Source: Pseudorhodoferax sp. Leaf265 (GTDB lineage: Bacteria; Pseudomonadota; Gammaproteobacteria; Burkholderiales; Burkholderiaceae_C). Taken from it: a stretch of DNA of 64,000 bases. The stretch covers positions 480,576 to 544,575 of the forward strand of contig NZ_LMMT01000040.1 of assembly GCF_001422365.1 (NCBI RefSeq), given 5' to 3'. How positions within the stretch are numbered: position 1 is the first letter of the stretch; each line of letters opens with the position of its first letter. A program made the translations under genes and the position numbers. Below, piece by piece: positions 39,599 through 48,994 of this stretch. The notes below the pieces were generated by a model, which did no database searches, had not been told where the DNA came from, and saw only the letters and a program-made list of their open reading frames with translations.

Positions 39599-41033
39599 AC
39601 GGGTGCACACGGTGCGGCTGGCCGCGCCCGACGACCTGGCCAGCTTCAAGGCCGCGGTGCGCCGCCTCGTTGCGCAGCAGCTGCCGCCCGAGGCCGTGCA
39701 ATGGCAGCTGGCCGACGCAGGCGACCTGTTTGACGACGGCCCGCACGCGCCCGACGCCGCCCCTGCCGCCCCATTGCGCCTCCCGGCCGACATGGTCGCG
39801 CTGCTCGAGAACGCCGCACTGCACCGCGACCCAGGCCGCTTCGCGCTGCTGTACCGCCTCGTCTGGCGCCTGCTGGCCGAACCCGGCCTGCGCGAGGACC
39901 CGCTCGACGCCGACCGCCTGCTGGCCGAACGCATGGCCCGCGCGGTGCGGCGCGATATGCACAAGATGACGGCCTTCGTGCGCTTTCGTCCGCTGCACGG
40001 TGGCCGGCACGTGGCCTGGTTCGAACCCGAGCACCACACCCTGTGCGCCACGGCGCCCTTCTTCGCGCGCCGCTTCGCGCAGATGCACTGGGCCATCCTG
40101 ACGCCCGAGCGCAGCGCCCAGTGGGACGGCCAGACACTGGCCTTCGGGCCCGGCGCGCGACGCGAGGACGCGCCCGGCCCCGATGCCGGCGAACAGCTGT
40201 GGCTGACCTACTACGCCCACATCTTCAACCCGGCCCGGCTCAAGCCCGCGATGATGCAAAAGGAGATGCCGCGCCGCTACTGGAAGAACCTGCCCGAAGC
40301 CCAGCTGATCTCCCCGCTCATGCACGCGGCGGCGCAACGCAGCGGCCGCATGGTCGAAGAAGCGGCCAGCGACCCGCAACACCGCCGGCCGGTCGCCTCC
40401 ATCGCGCTGCGCCTGGACCAGCGCCCGCCGCAGACCGCCGCGCCGGACACGCTGGCCGCGCTGCGCCTGGCCACGGCCCAGTGCCGCGCCTGCCCGATCG
40501 GCCAGCACGCGACCCAGGCCGTGCACGGCGAAGGGCAGCCGGGCGCGGCCCTCATGCTGGTGGGCGAGCAGCCGGGCGACCAGGAAGACCTGCGCGGCCA
40601 GCCCTTCGTCGGCCCGGCCGGCCAGTTGCTGCGGCGTGCGCTGGAGCAGCTGGGCTGGCCGTCCGGGGCGCTGTACCTCACCAATGCCGTCAAGCACTTC
40701 AAGTACGAACTGCGCGGCAAGCGCAGGCTGCACAAGACCGCCGGGCAGAAGGAGGTCGCCATCTGCAGCCAGTGGCTGGAGCGCGAGATCGGCCTGGTGC
40801 GCCCGCGCGCGGCCGTGGCGCTGGGCGCCACCGCCGCGCGCGCGCTGCTGGGCCGTGCCGTGCCCATCGGCGAGACGCGCGGCCAATGGCTGCACCGTGC
40901 CGATGGCCTGCCCGTCCTGGTCACCCTGCACCCGGCTGCACTGCTGCGCATGGACGCGCCCGACCCCGAGTCCGCCTTCGCCGACTGGCTGGCCGACCTG
41001 CGCGCGGCCGCGCCTATCATGGCCGCCCCATGA
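39585..41033 (+). CDS. UdgX-type uracil-DNA glycosylase fused to an N-terminal DNA-metabolism domain
   Basis: The 482-residue product begins MRTLERVHTVRLAAPDDLAS. The first ~250 residues are the companion domain of radical SAM partners (ARRFAQMHWAILTPERSAQW; RRYWKNLPEA). The last ~190 residues are a family-4-like uracil glycosylase with Fe-S Cys300/Cys303, GEQPGDQEDLRGQPFVGPAG and KRRLH at His383, the His that in UdgX bonds covalently to the uracil site. It overlaps the radical SAM gene and precedes the flavodoxin with ATGA. An ATG at 39579 would add two residues. Confidence 0.87.
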   Translation: MRTLERVHTVRLAAPDDLASFKAAVRRLVAQQLPPEAVQWQLADAGDLFDDGPHAPDAAPAAPLRLPADMVALLENAALHRDPGRFALLYRLVWRLLAEPGLREDPLDADRLLAERMARAVRRDMHKMTAFVRFRPLHGGRHVAWFEPEHHTLCATAPFFARRFAQMHWAILTPERSAQWDGQTLAFGPGARREDAPGPDAGEQLWLTYYAHIFNPARLKPAMMQKEMPRRYWKNLPEAQLISPLMHAAAQRSGRMVEEAASDPQHRRPVASIALRLDQRPPQTAAPDTLAALRLATAQCRACPIGQHATQAVHGEGQPGAALMLVGEQPGDQEDLRGQPFVGPAGQLLRRALEQLGWPSGALYLTNAVKHFKYELRGKRRLHKTAGQKEVAICSQWLEREIGLVRPRAAVALGATAARALLGRAVPIGETRGQWLHRADGLPVLVTLHPAALLRMDAPDPESAFADWLADLRAAAPIMAAP

Positions 41034-41524
41034 AGAAGACGCTGCTGATCGTCCACCACAGCCTGACCGGCGGCACGGCGCAGCTGGCACAGGCGGCGCT
41101 GCGGGGCGCGCAGACCGAAGAAGGTGTGCAGACCCGATTGCTCAAGGCCGTGGACGCCGGCCCCGACGACCTGCTGGCGGCCGACGGCTACCTGTTCGCC
41201 ACGCCCGAGAACCTGGCCGCCATCGCCGGCCTCATGAAGGACTTCTTCGACCGCTGCTACTACCCGGTGCTGGACCGCATCCAGGGCCGGCCCTATGCCA
41301 CGCTCGTCTGCGCCGGCAGCGACGGCAGCAACGCGGCGCGGCAGATTGCGCGCATCGCGACGGGCTGGCGGCTCAAGGCCGCGGCCGAGCCGCTGATCGT
41401 CTGCACCCATGCGCAGACGCCCGCGCAGATCCTCGCGCCAAAGCAGATCGGCGCGGCCGACCTGCAGCGCGCCGAGGAACTGGGCGCAGGGCTGGCCGCG
41501 GGCCTGGCGCTGGGCGTCTTCTGA
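41030..41524 (+). CDS. Flavodoxin family protein
   Basis: The 164-residue product starts MKKTLLIVHHSLTGGTAQLA, a flavodoxin P-loop-like FMN-phosphate site (HSLTGGTAQLA), and has YLFATPENLAAIAGLMKDFF, a ring-binding loop typical of NAD(P)H-FMN reductase/WrbA-like proteins. It is coupled to the UdgX gene by a 4-base overlap, so it may supply electrons to the radical SAM enzyme; this is inference from position. Confidence 0.75.
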   Translation: MKKTLLIVHHSLTGGTAQLAQAALRGAQTEEGVQTRLLKAVDAGPDDLLAADGYLFATPENLAAIAGLMKDFFDRCYYPVLDRIQGRPYATLVCAGSDGSNAARQIARIATGWRLKAAAEPLIVCTHAQTPAQILAPKQIGAADLQRAEELGAGLAAGLALGVF

Positions 41525-41557
41525 AACGCCCGCCAGCGCGCGCCTGGCAGCCCCGCT

Positions 41558-42460
41558 TCAGTCCTCGTCCAGCGCCTGGAACCGGTCTGCCAGGAAATCC
41601 ACCAGCGCCCGGACGGCAGGCAACAGCCCGCGCCGCGAGGCGAACACCGCGTGGATGATCTCGCGCCGCGGCGCCCAGCCCGGGATCACGTGGACCAGCG
41701 CGCCGCGCGCGATCTGTTCGCGCACCATCGTCGAGGGCAGCTGCACCACGCCCACGCCGGCGATCGCCGCCGCGCGCAGCGCCACCATGCCGCGCGTGAC
41801 CAGGCGTGGCCGGTGGCGGATGGCCGCCTGCGCGCCGTCGGGCCCGATCAGGTTCCACACGTGCTCGTGCTGCGGCAGCCCCAGGTCCATGCTCGGCAGG
41901 CCCGCCAGGTCGGCCGGCACCGCGGGAACCGTGCCGGCCAGCAGCCGCGGGCAAGCCACCAGGCATTGGCCGCGCTCGGCCAGCACGCGCATCACCAGCT
42001 CGCTGTCCTCGATCGGCGGCGGGCGCACGCGGATGGCCACGTCGATGCCTTCGCCCACCACATCCACGCGGCGGTTGGTTTCCTCCAGGTGCAGCTCCAC
42101 GCGCGGATGCGCGGCCAGGAAGGCCGCCACCATGTCGGCCACGTGCAGGTCCAGCAGCGCCACCGGGCAGCTCATGCGCACCACGCCGCGCGGCTCCGCA
42201 TGTGTCAGCGCGATGGCCTCGTCGGCGGCCTCGGCCTCCACCAGCATCGCCTTGCAGTGGCCGTAGTAGGTCTGGCCGGTCTCGGTGACCGCGAAGCGCC
42301 GCGTCGAGCGCTGCAGCAGGCGCGTGCCCAGGCGCTCCTCGAGCAGCGCAATGCGCCGGCTCAGCCTGGACTTGGGCATGCCCAGCGCCCGGCCTGCCGG
42401 CGCGAAGCCGCCGTGGTCCACCACCTGCACGTAGTAGTAAAGATCGTTGAGGTCTTGCAT
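41558..42460 (-). CDS. LysR-type transcriptional regulator
   Basis: The 300-residue product (MQDLNDLYYYVQVVDHGGFA) has an N-terminal LysR HTH (PAGRALGMPKSRLSRRIALL) and a substrate-binding domain. It belongs to the large CrgA/DsdC-like subgroup with typical LLQRSTRRFAVTETG. Transcribed divergently from the pirin gene, which it may control together with an unknown effector. Confidence 0.85.
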   Translation of the reverse strand: MQDLNDLYYYVQVVDHGGFAPAGRALGMPKSRLSRRIALLEERLGTRLLQRSTRRFAVTETGQTYYGHCKAMLVEAEAADEAIALTHAEPRGVVRMSCPVALLDLHVADMVAAFLAAHPRVELHLEETNRRVDVVGEGIDVAIRVRPPPIEDSELVMRVLAERGQCLVACPRLLAGTVPAVPADLAGLPSMDLGLPQHEHVWNLIGPDGAQAAIRHRPRLVTRGMVALRAAAIAGVGVVQLPSTMVREQIARGALVHVIPGWAPRREIIHAVFASRRGLLPAVRALVDFLADRFQALDED

Positions 42461-42579
42461 CGTTCACCAAATAGAACGCTGATGGCAAATATTGGCCACT
42501 ACCGAGACCAGTGTTCGAATCCTATTCTCTCTTCATCGGCCAGGACCGGTGTCCTGGCGAAGCATGCAAGGAGTTGCAG
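42461..42579. promoter_or_regulatory. Divergent promoter region between lysR and pirin genes
   Basis: The gap contains the imperfect inverted repeat GAACGCTG (42474-42481) and CAGTGTTC (42509-42516), 7 of 8 positions complementary, separated by 27 bases. AT-rich sequence lies between the arms. This is a plausible LysR target. Confidence 0.4.
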
Positions 42580-43446
42580 ATGAAGAAGGTTCTTGGTGTC
42601 TACAGCGCTCCCCGCCCGCACTGGGTGGGCGATGGTTTTCCGGTGCGTTCGCTGTTCGGCTACGACGGCCTGGGCAAGCACCTGAGCCCGTTCCTGCTGC
42701 TGGACCAAGCAGCCCCGACACCCTTCCCGCCGGCCACGCAGCCGCGCGGCGTGGGCCAGCACCCGCACCGCGGCTTCGAGACCGTGACCATCGTCTACCA
42801 GGGCGAGGTGGAGCACCGCGACTCCACCGGCGCCGGCGGCCTGATCGGCCCGGGCGACGTGCAGTGGATGACGGCCGGCGGCGGCATCCTGCACGAGGAG
42901 TTCCACTCGCGCGCCTTCACCGCGCGCGGCGGCACCATCGAGATGGTGCAGCTCTGGGTCAACCTGCCCGCCAGGGACAAGATGACCGACGCGCACTACC
43001 AGACTCTGCTGGATGCACAGATCCCCTCGGTGGCGCTGCCGGACGGCGCGGGCCGGGTGCGGGTGATCGCCGGCGCTTTCGAGGGGCAACGCGGCCCGGC
43101 GCGCACCTTCACGCCGATGGACGTGCGGGACATCCGCCTCGTCCAGGGGGGCATGGCCCGCTTCGACGCCCAGCCGGGCCACACGCTCGCGCTGGTGGTG
43201 CTGCATGGCACGGTGCAGGTCAACGGCGACACCATCGCCCGTGAAGGGCAGCTGGTGCACCTGGACCGCGCCGGCAGCGGCATGGCCATCGAAGCCAACG
43301 GCGACGCCAGCCTGCTGTGGCTGTCGGGCGAACCGATCGACGAGCCCATCGTGGGCTACGGCCCGTTCGTGATGAACAGCCAGGCCGAGATCCAGCAGGC
43401 CATGGCCGACTTCAACGCCGGCCGTTTCGGCCGGATGGCTGCCTGA
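42580..43446 (+). CDS. Pirin family protein
   Basis: The 288-residue product (MKKVLGVYSAPRPHWVGDGF) has two cupin domains. The N-terminal one holds the metal site HPHRGFETVTIVYQGEVEHR, then MTAGGGILHEEFH, the pirin signature. Pirins bind Fe and some act as quercetinases or redox sensors. AAGGAG precedes the ATG at 42580. Length is typical. Confidence 0.9.
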   Translation: MKKVLGVYSAPRPHWVGDGFPVRSLFGYDGLGKHLSPFLLLDQAAPTPFPPATQPRGVGQHPHRGFETVTIVYQGEVEHRDSTGAGGLIGPGDVQWMTAGGGILHEEFHSRAFTARGGTIEMVQLWVNLPARDKMTDAHYQTLLDAQIPSVALPDGAGRVRVIAGAFEGQRGPARTFTPMDVRDIRLVQGGMARFDAQPGHTLALVVLHGTVQVNGDTIAREGQLVHLDRAGSGMAIEANGDASLLWLSGEPIDEPIVGYGPFVMNSQAEIQQAMADFNAGRFGRMAA

Positions 43447-43634
43447 CAACGCCCTGGATCCGCAGCGTGCCCGACTGCCGCGTGCGCAGCGCAGGCGCTG
43501 CGGTGCCGCTGCGCTTGTGAAGGGGTTGGTTGGGCGCCCCGGCCCGCACGGCGAGATCCCGCGAGAAATGCTGGGTTGCTGACACTGCGTGCACCGGGGC
43601 CTTGCGTGAGATCAAGCGATCTCTTCACACGCTC

Positions 43635-43967
43635 TCAGCGGGCCGGCACGACATTGGCCCGGCCATCGCGCGAAGGCACGGCGTCGGACGAGGTCGGCGG
43701 TGGCGCCGCGCCTTCGGGCGTCACCACGGTGGCGCGGCCATCCGGCGTGGGCTGCGGAATCTCCGGCGGCGGCCCGCCGCGCGCGGCGTCGCGCCGACGG
43801 CCCGCCTCGCGCACGCAGGCCTCGCGCGCCGGGGCCGACAACTGGCCGCTGTTGCAGATCGCCAGGTCGCTCTGGTAGATCTGCTCGACCGCGTTGGCCT
43901 GGGCCCAGGCCCATCCCGCACCCACGAGCGGGGCGAGCAGGACAACAGTGGCCACATGGCAGCGCAT
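43635..43967 (-). CDS. Small secreted protein of unknown function, 110 aa
   Basis: The ATG at 43967 opens a frame with signal peptide MRCHVATVVLLAPLVGAGWA, followed by a Cys pair (LAICNSGQLSAPAREACVRE) and a Pro-rich C-terminal half. The two Cys may form a disulfide. The family is probably conserved in Comamonadaceae, but no function is known. It lies downstream of the HD-GYP gene on the same strand. Confidence 0.6.
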   Translation of the reverse strand: MRCHVATVVLLAPLVGAGWAWAQANAVEQIYQSDLAICNSGQLSAPAREACVREAGRRRDAARGGPPPEIPQPTPDGRATVVTPEGAAPPPTSSDAVPSRDGRANVVPAR

Positions 43968-44032
43968 GGAGGAAGGGTGCACCGCTGCGCCCCGCCGCCG
44001 TGTGGGCCAGGGCCGCATCGGCATGTGGGGCC

Positions 44033-45334
44033 TCAGGCCGCCACGGGGGACCGCGTCGGCGGCTGGTGTTCGTAGAAGCAGCGCACGCGCGCGACCGGCG
44101 CCAGGTAGGCACGCGCGCTCGCGGGCAGTTGCGCGGGCTTGAGGCTGCGGCGGATGCCTTGCTCCGGCACCGATTCCAGGTCGAGGATGAGAGCCTGGTC
44201 GGGCGGCACGGCCGGGTCGTGCACAAGCACGCGCGGCTTGAGCGGGCGCGTGGAATTGACCGACACCACCAGCGCATAACGCTCGTTGGCCAGCTGCACC
44301 ACCGAGCCCGGCGGGTACACGCCCATCATGCGGATGAAGGCGCCCAGCACCTCGGCGTCGAAGCAGGCCTTGTGGCGCGCGAAAATCAGCGCCAGCGCCT
44401 CGTGCGGCGTCAGCGCCTGCACCGGCGCCAGGGCGGGTGGATTGCACAGGCGGTCGTAGCGGTTCACGAGCGCGAGCACCTTGCCACCCGTGCTCATGTC
44501 CTCGCGCTGCACACCGGCGGGAAAGCCGCTGCCATCGGCCATCTCGTGGTGCTGCCCGATGGCCTGCAGCGCCCAGGCCGACAAGCCCATGCGCCGGCCG
44601 GTCTTCACGCTCTCGCGCACGTGGCTGCGGTAGATGGCCATGTCTTCGGGCGTGTAGCGCTCGTCGCGCATGCGCAGGCGCGCCGGCAGTTGCTGCTTGC
44701 CCACGTCGTGCAGCAGCGCGGCGATGCCCAGTTCGGTCAGGCCATGCGCGGGCAGGCCCAGGGCCCGGCCCAGCAGCAGGGCCAGCACCATGGTGTTGGC
44801 CGGGTGCGTGGCCTGGCTCTCGCCCGTGCCCTCGGACAACAGGCGGATCGTGGCCTCGCCATCGACCAGGATCTCGGCCACGCAGCGGGCCACCAGCGCT
44901 TCGCACTGCTCGCGCATGGCGACGGGCCGTGCGGGCAGTTCCTCGACCACGCGCTGGTACAGCTGCACCACTTCGCCGAAGCGCTGCTCGCACTGCTGCA
45001 GGTTGGCCTGCTGGGCCGCGAGCTGCTGCTGCCGCTGCGCCTGCAGGGCGCGGGCCTCGGCCTGCAGCCGGTCCTGCACCGCGTCCTCGGAGCGCACATC
45101 GCCGGTGCCGGAGAGACCGCCGAAATCCGAAGGCGGCTCCTCGGGATCGCTGCGGTCGGGGAAGTAGCGCACCTGCGTCAAGCCCAGCGCACGGATGGTG
45201 CGGATCTGGTTGCTCGACGTGATCTTGAAGCTGCCGCGCGGGAAGGGATGGTCCATCCAGCCCAGGTCGAGCTGGATGAACAGGCCGCGCCGGAGTTGAC
45301 CGACATCGATCAACTGCGAGCCCTTGTCATCCAT
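44033..45334 (-). CDS. HD-GYP domain protein with N-terminal DUF3391
   Basis: The 433-residue product has an N-terminal DUF3391-like part, a Gln-rich coiled linker (about 85-130) and an HD-GYP domain with LLHDVGK (His209-Asp210) and QHHEMADGSGFP (261-272). HD-GYP enzymes hydrolyse cyclic-di-GMP. The GYP signature reads GFP here, and one Glu of the usual HHER motif is followed by Met, so activity may be altered. It probably lowers c-di-GMP. Confidence 0.82.
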   Translation of the reverse strand: MDDKGSQLIDVGQLRRGLFIQLDLGWMDHPFPRGSFKITSSNQIRTIRALGLTQVRYFPDRSDPEEPPSDFGGLSGTGDVRSEDAVQDRLQAEARALQAQRQQQLAAQQANLQQCEQRFGEVVQLYQRVVEELPARPVAMREQCEALVARCVAEILVDGEATIRLLSEGTGESQATHPANTMVLALLLGRALGLPAHGLTELGIAALLHDVGKQQLPARLRMRDERYTPEDMAIYRSHVRESVKTGRRMGLSAWALQAIGQHHEMADGSGFPAGVQREDMSTGGKVLALVNRYDRLCNPPALAPVQALTPHEALALIFARHKACFDAEVLGAFIRMMGVYPPGSVVQLANERYALVVSVNSTRPLKPRVLVHDPAVPPDQALILDLESVPEQGIRRSLKPAQLPASARAYLAPVARVRCFYEHQPPTRSPVAA

Positions 45335-45366
45335 GGCGAAACAGCACGCGGCCTGGCATCAGAACA

Positions 45367-46944
45367 TTATGTCGTGGCCATGGCATAGGTCGACACGGCT
45401 TGCGCGGTCTGCGCCACAGGTGCCGCCATCGCCCCGAGCCGAAAGCGTTCGACCGCATGCTGCAGCTTGCCTGCCTGCGACTCCATGCTGCCGGCCGCCG
45501 CGGCAGCCTGCTCCACGAGCGCGGCGTTCTGCTGCGTCATCTGGTCCAGCTGCACGATGGACTGGTTCACGTCGGCGATGCCCTGGCTCTGCTCGTTCGA
45601 CGCCGCCGTGACCTCGCCGATGATGTCAGACACGCGCTGGACGCTGGCCACGATCTCGCCCATGGTGGCGCCGGCGTCCTGGACCAGCACCGCGCCCGAG
45701 CCCACGCGGGCCACGTTGGTGCCGATCAAGGCCTTGATCTCGCGCGCCGCCGCTGCGCTGCGCTGCGCCAGCGAACGCACCTCGCTGGCCACCACTGCGA
45801 AGCCGCGGCCCTGCTCGCCGGCGCGCGCCGCCTCCACCGCCGCGTTCAGCGCCAGGATGTTGGTCTGGAACGCGATGGAGTCGATCACGCCGATGATGTC
45901 GCCGATCTTGCGCGAGCTGGCACTGATCTCCTCCATCGTGCTGACCACCTGGCCCACCAGCGCGCCGCCCTTTTGCGCCACGCTGGCGGCCGAGCCGGCC
46001 AGCTGGTTGGCCTGGCGCGCCGCATCGGCGCTCTGGCGCACGGTCTCGGTCAGCTGCTGCATGTGCGCGGAGGTCTGCTCCAGCGAGCCGGCCTGGCGCT
46101 CGGTGCGCTCGGACAGGTTCTGGTTGCCGGCCGCGATCTCGCGCGAGGCGATCGTCATCGCATCGGTGCCGCCGCGCACGTTGGCCACGATGGCGGCCAG
46201 GCCCTGCGCCATGTCGCGCACCGCGGCCAGCAGGCTGGCCTCGGCACCGGGCGCCACGTCGATGGGCTGCGACAGGTCGCCCTCGGCCATCTGGCGCATG
46301 ACATCGCACGCGTACTGCGGCTCGCCGCCGAGCTGACGCCAGATGCTGGCGATCAGCAGCCACGAGCCCAGGGCCAGCACCGCCACCACCACCAGGCCGC
46401 TGGCCACGGTGGCCAGCACGCCGGATCGCACGCCCACCTCGGCCCGCGCCAGGTCGGCATCGAAGCTGGAGCGCGCTTCGCCCTGCATCTGGCCCAGTTC
46501 GGCCTCCAGCCGCTTGAGGGCCGCCTGCATGCGCGGGATGGCGCCGGCTTGGTCGCCCTGCTTCATGCCCAGGAACAGCTGCGCCGTCTCCACCGCCGCG
46601 GCGTAGTAGACCTCGAAGTCGCGCTCCAGCTGCGCCCCCGGCTCGGCCTTGCCGGCGATGGACTGGATCTGCCGCAGCGTCTTGCGCATGGCCGTGGCGC
46701 GCTCGGCCGCTTCCTCCAGCCGCCTTTTCTCGCCTTCGGCCACCGCGCTCTGCACGGTGTTGCCCAGGCCTTCGAGCTGGCTGGCGAAGCGGTTGGAGGC
46801 ATCCAGGTAGGGATAGGCCACCTCGCTCACGTGGTCGATCGCCTCCTGTGTGCGCGTCGCGAAGAACAGCACCACGGCGATGCCCAGTCCGAACAGCAAG
46901 GCCGCCATGACGGGCAGCAATGCGATGCGGGTCTTCAGATTCAT
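45367..46944 (-). CDS. Methyl-accepting chemotaxis protein
   Basis: The 525-residue product has two membrane spans (about 8-30 and 189-211) enclosing a four-helix-bundle periplasmic sensor, then HAMP ([20 protein letters not shown]) and the signalling domain with the conserved hairpin [20 protein letters not shown] and [17 protein letters not shown]. It transmits ligand information to CheA. The ligand is unknown; downstream of a small PstS-like gene. Confidence 0.92.
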   Translation of the reverse strand: MNLKTRIALLPVMAALLFGLGIAVVLFFATRTQEAIDHVSEVAYPYLDASNRFASQLEGLGNTVQSAVAEGEKRRLEEAAERATAMRKTLRQIQSIAGKAEPGAQLERDFEVYYAAAVETAQLFLGMKQGDQAGAIPRMQAALKRLEAELGQMQGEARSSFDADLARAEVGVRSGVLATVASGLVVVAVLALGSWLLIASIWRQLGGEPQYACDVMRQMAEGDLSQPIDVAPGAEASLLAAVRDMAQGLAAIVANVRGGTDAMTIASREIAAGNQNLSERTERQAGSLEQTSAHMQQLTETVRQSADAARQANQLAGSAASVAQKGGALVGQVVSTMEEISASSRKIGDIIGVIDSIAFQTNILALNAAVEAARAGEQGRGFAVVASEVRSLAQRSAAAAREIKALIGTNVARVGSGAVLVQDAGATMGEIVASVQRVSDIIGEVTAASNEQSQGIADVNQSIVQLDQMTQQNAALVEQAAAAAGSMESQAGKLQHAVERFRLGAMAAPVAQTAQAVSTYAMATT

Positions 46945-46978
46945 GCCAACCTCCAGGACGGACCACCGCTGGGCACCG

Positions 46979-47401
46979 TCAATCGACGTTCAACACCACT
47001 TTCACCGACCCATCGACGGCCGATTTCTCGATGTAGCCGATGGCGTCCGGATTGGCCGCCACGAAGCTCTTCACATCGGCCGCGCTGGCCAGTTCCTTGG
47101 GCGGCGTGGCCTTGCCCGAGAACACCAGCCGCGACCAGCCGGCCTTGACCTGGGCCGAGGACTTGCCCGTGACCTTGGTGTAGAACTGCTCGCGCACCGC
47201 GGCACTCTCAGGCAGGTCGGCCGCAGCCGCGGCCGCGCCGCTGGGCAGCTGGTTGCTCTTGCCCAGGAAGATGCTTGCGACCTGGTCGGCCGTCATGGCC
47301 GCCGTGGCGCTCTTGGCGCCCACCACCACGGCCACCTGGGCCTGAGCGACACCGGCCGCCACCGACAGCGTGAGCAGGGCGAAGACCTTGATGCAGTTCA
47401 T
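46979..47401 (-). CDS. Small PstS-like periplasmic protein
   Basis: The 140-residue product has a signal peptide ([20 protein letters not shown]) and one lobe of the phosphate-binding-protein fold: [20 protein letters not shown], then [13 protein letters not shown] and [20 protein letters not shown]. Typical PstS is over 300 residues, so this is the short family often found next to porins. It may bind phosphate or another anion; no ABC partner is in the window. Confidence 0.65.
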   Translation of the reverse strand: MNCIKVFALLTLSVAAGVAQAQVAVVVGAKSATAAMTADQVASIFLGKSNQLPSGAAAAAADLPESAAVREQFYTKVTGKSSAQVKAGWSRLVFSGKATPPKELASAADVKSFVAANPDAIGYIEKSAVDGSVKVVLNVD

Positions 47402-47413
47402 GCTGCGCCCTCC

Positions 47414-48619
47414 TCAAAACACGAAGTCCACAGCCAGGCTGTAGACGTTGACGCGCTTGTTCACGAAGCTCGGATCGGCGTTGTAGAACTGGCCGGCGCC
47501 CGTGGTCTTGATGCGGTCGAACTGCGCCTTCACGGCCACGTTGCGCATCGCATCCCAGCGCACACCCAGTGCGATGGTCTTTTGCGGCGTGCTCTGGGCC
47601 GCCGTCGCGCCATCGACATAGACCCGCAGCGGTGCCTGCATGCCGGGCAGCACCACAGAGGCCGGAATGGTGTTGTCGACGTTGCTGTCGTCGGTCTTCA
47701 GGCGCGACAGCGTGGCATAGGGCGTGAACTTGCCGACGCGGTAGCCCACCGTCGTGTACCAGCCGGTGGTGTCGGGGATGAAGGTCTGCATCCTGCGCAT
47801 CGTGTACTCGGCCAGCACGATCCAGTTGCCCTGGTCGTAGGTCAGCCCCACGCCGCTGAAGCTGGCCCGTTTGTCGTTCGGATCGAGCTGGTCACCGACG
47901 CCGGCGAACGGCGTGCGGCGCAGCACACCCACCAGGTCGTTGAGCGGGTCCGAGTGCACCGTCAGCTTGCCCGTCGCATGGCCCAGCCGCAGACTCAGGC
48001 CGTCCAGCAGCTCGATGGTCGCGTTGACGCCGACCAGCGCATCGATCTCGACCTTGGTGTGCTCGACATGCGAGGAGCTCTTGCCACCGAAGACCTGCAG
48101 CGTCAGCGCCTTGCCGGCGACGCTGGTCTGCCAGCTCAGGTCGACACCGTCGAAGTGGCTTACGGGCACCTGGCCGTAGACATCGATGGGCGGGCGCAGC
48201 CAGGTGTTGGCATAGCCCACGTCACGGAAGTCCGACACCGCGAAGAAGGGCCCGCCCATGCGGCCGACGCGCAATGCCAGTGCGGGGGTGGCCTGCCACT
48301 TGGCGAAGGCCCATTCGATGCCCGGTGTGAAGCTGCCCTGGCCGTTCTGCTTGCTGAGCACCTGCACCGTGGCCGAGAACTGGTTGTTGAATTTGGCGCC
48401 CAGCTGCACCCCCAGCTTGCTGTCGACCTCACCGCTCCAGGACTTGTCGGCGCCGCGGATCTGGCTGGGGATCACGTACTCGGCACCGTCCCTGTCGGTG
48501 CCGACCACGCCCACGGTGCCGAAACCGGACAGGCTGAAGATCGACTCGGACTGCGCCTGGGCACTGGTGGCCAGGCTCGCGAGCGCGGCGGCCGCGGCCA
48601 CCCGAAGCTGAAATCTCAT
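47414..48619 (-). CDS. Outer-membrane porin
   Basis: The 401-residue product has a signal peptide (MRFQLRVAAAAALASLATSA) and repeated amphipathic strands ending in the aromatic terminal VYSLAVDFVF, typical of outer-membrane barrels; GVQLGAKFNNQFSATVQVLS and SRLKTDDSNVDN are typical of the Burkholderiales porin group. AAGGAGTTCGCC precedes the ATG. It shares the operon with the PstS-like gene. Confidence 0.8.
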   Translation of the reverse strand: MRFQLRVAAAAALASLATSAQAQSESIFSLSGFGTVGVVGTDRDGAEYVIPSQIRGADKSWSGEVDSKLGVQLGAKFNNQFSATVQVLSKQNGQGSFTPGIEWAFAKWQATPALALRVGRMGGPFFAVSDFRDVGYANTWLRPPIDVYGQVPVSHFDGVDLSWQTSVAGKALTLQVFGGKSSSHVEHTKVEIDALVGVNATIELLDGLSLRLGHATGKLTVHSDPLNDLVGVLRRTPFAGVGDQLDPNDKRASFSGVGLTYDQGNWIVLAEYTMRRMQTFIPDTTGWYTTVGYRVGKFTPYATLSRLKTDDSNVDNTIPASVVLPGMQAPLRVYVDGATAAQSTPQKTIALGVRWDAMRNVAVKAQFDRIKTTGAGQFYNADPSFVNKRVNVYSLAVDFVF

Positions 48620-48994
48620 GGCGAACTCCTTCGATGGACTGGGCGCTGCACGGCATGCACCAGGCTCTGCAGGCAGCACCGGGAGCGGTGGTCGGTGCCC
48701 GGTGGGCACCGCTCCCGCAGTCCGGCGGGCGCTGTGGAACAGGCGGGCGCCGGCCGGCGCGTTCGACGGAAGGCAGCAGATCGTGTGTGTTCTGTTTCTT
48801 GGAATTCCCTTCGTGCATGCATCCTAGAAGTGGATCGCCGATCGCGGACACGCATCCACCGGCCGGCTGTCGCCTCCACCATGCCGGTCGTAGACAGAAT
48901 GCGTACGAGCCGCGCAAGCCGGCCCGTGCATGCCATGTGGGGGCGGTCGTGCCGGCCCAACTGCCGGGGAAGGGACGCGGGGGAACGCAGCCGC
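48620..48994. other. 375-base intergenic region upstream of the porin gene
   Basis: There is no convincing gene. A 10-bp inverted repeat GGGAGCGGTG/CACCGCTCCC (48681-48690 and 48707-48716) lies about 65 bases upstream of the porin start and could form a hairpin in the mRNA leader or be a protein site. No sigma-70 promoter was assigned with confidence. Confidence 0.45.

Noticed and set aside
37754..40096. 780-codon minus-strand frame opposite glycerophosphodiesterase and radical SAM genes
   Set aside because: Antisense to two clear enzyme genes, with low-complexity Arg/Gln/Ala content.
43447..43634. Possible gene between pirin and the small secreted protein
   Set aside because: Short GC-rich frames on both strands have shadow-like composition and no start signals; it is a convergent intergenic gap with no clear terminator.
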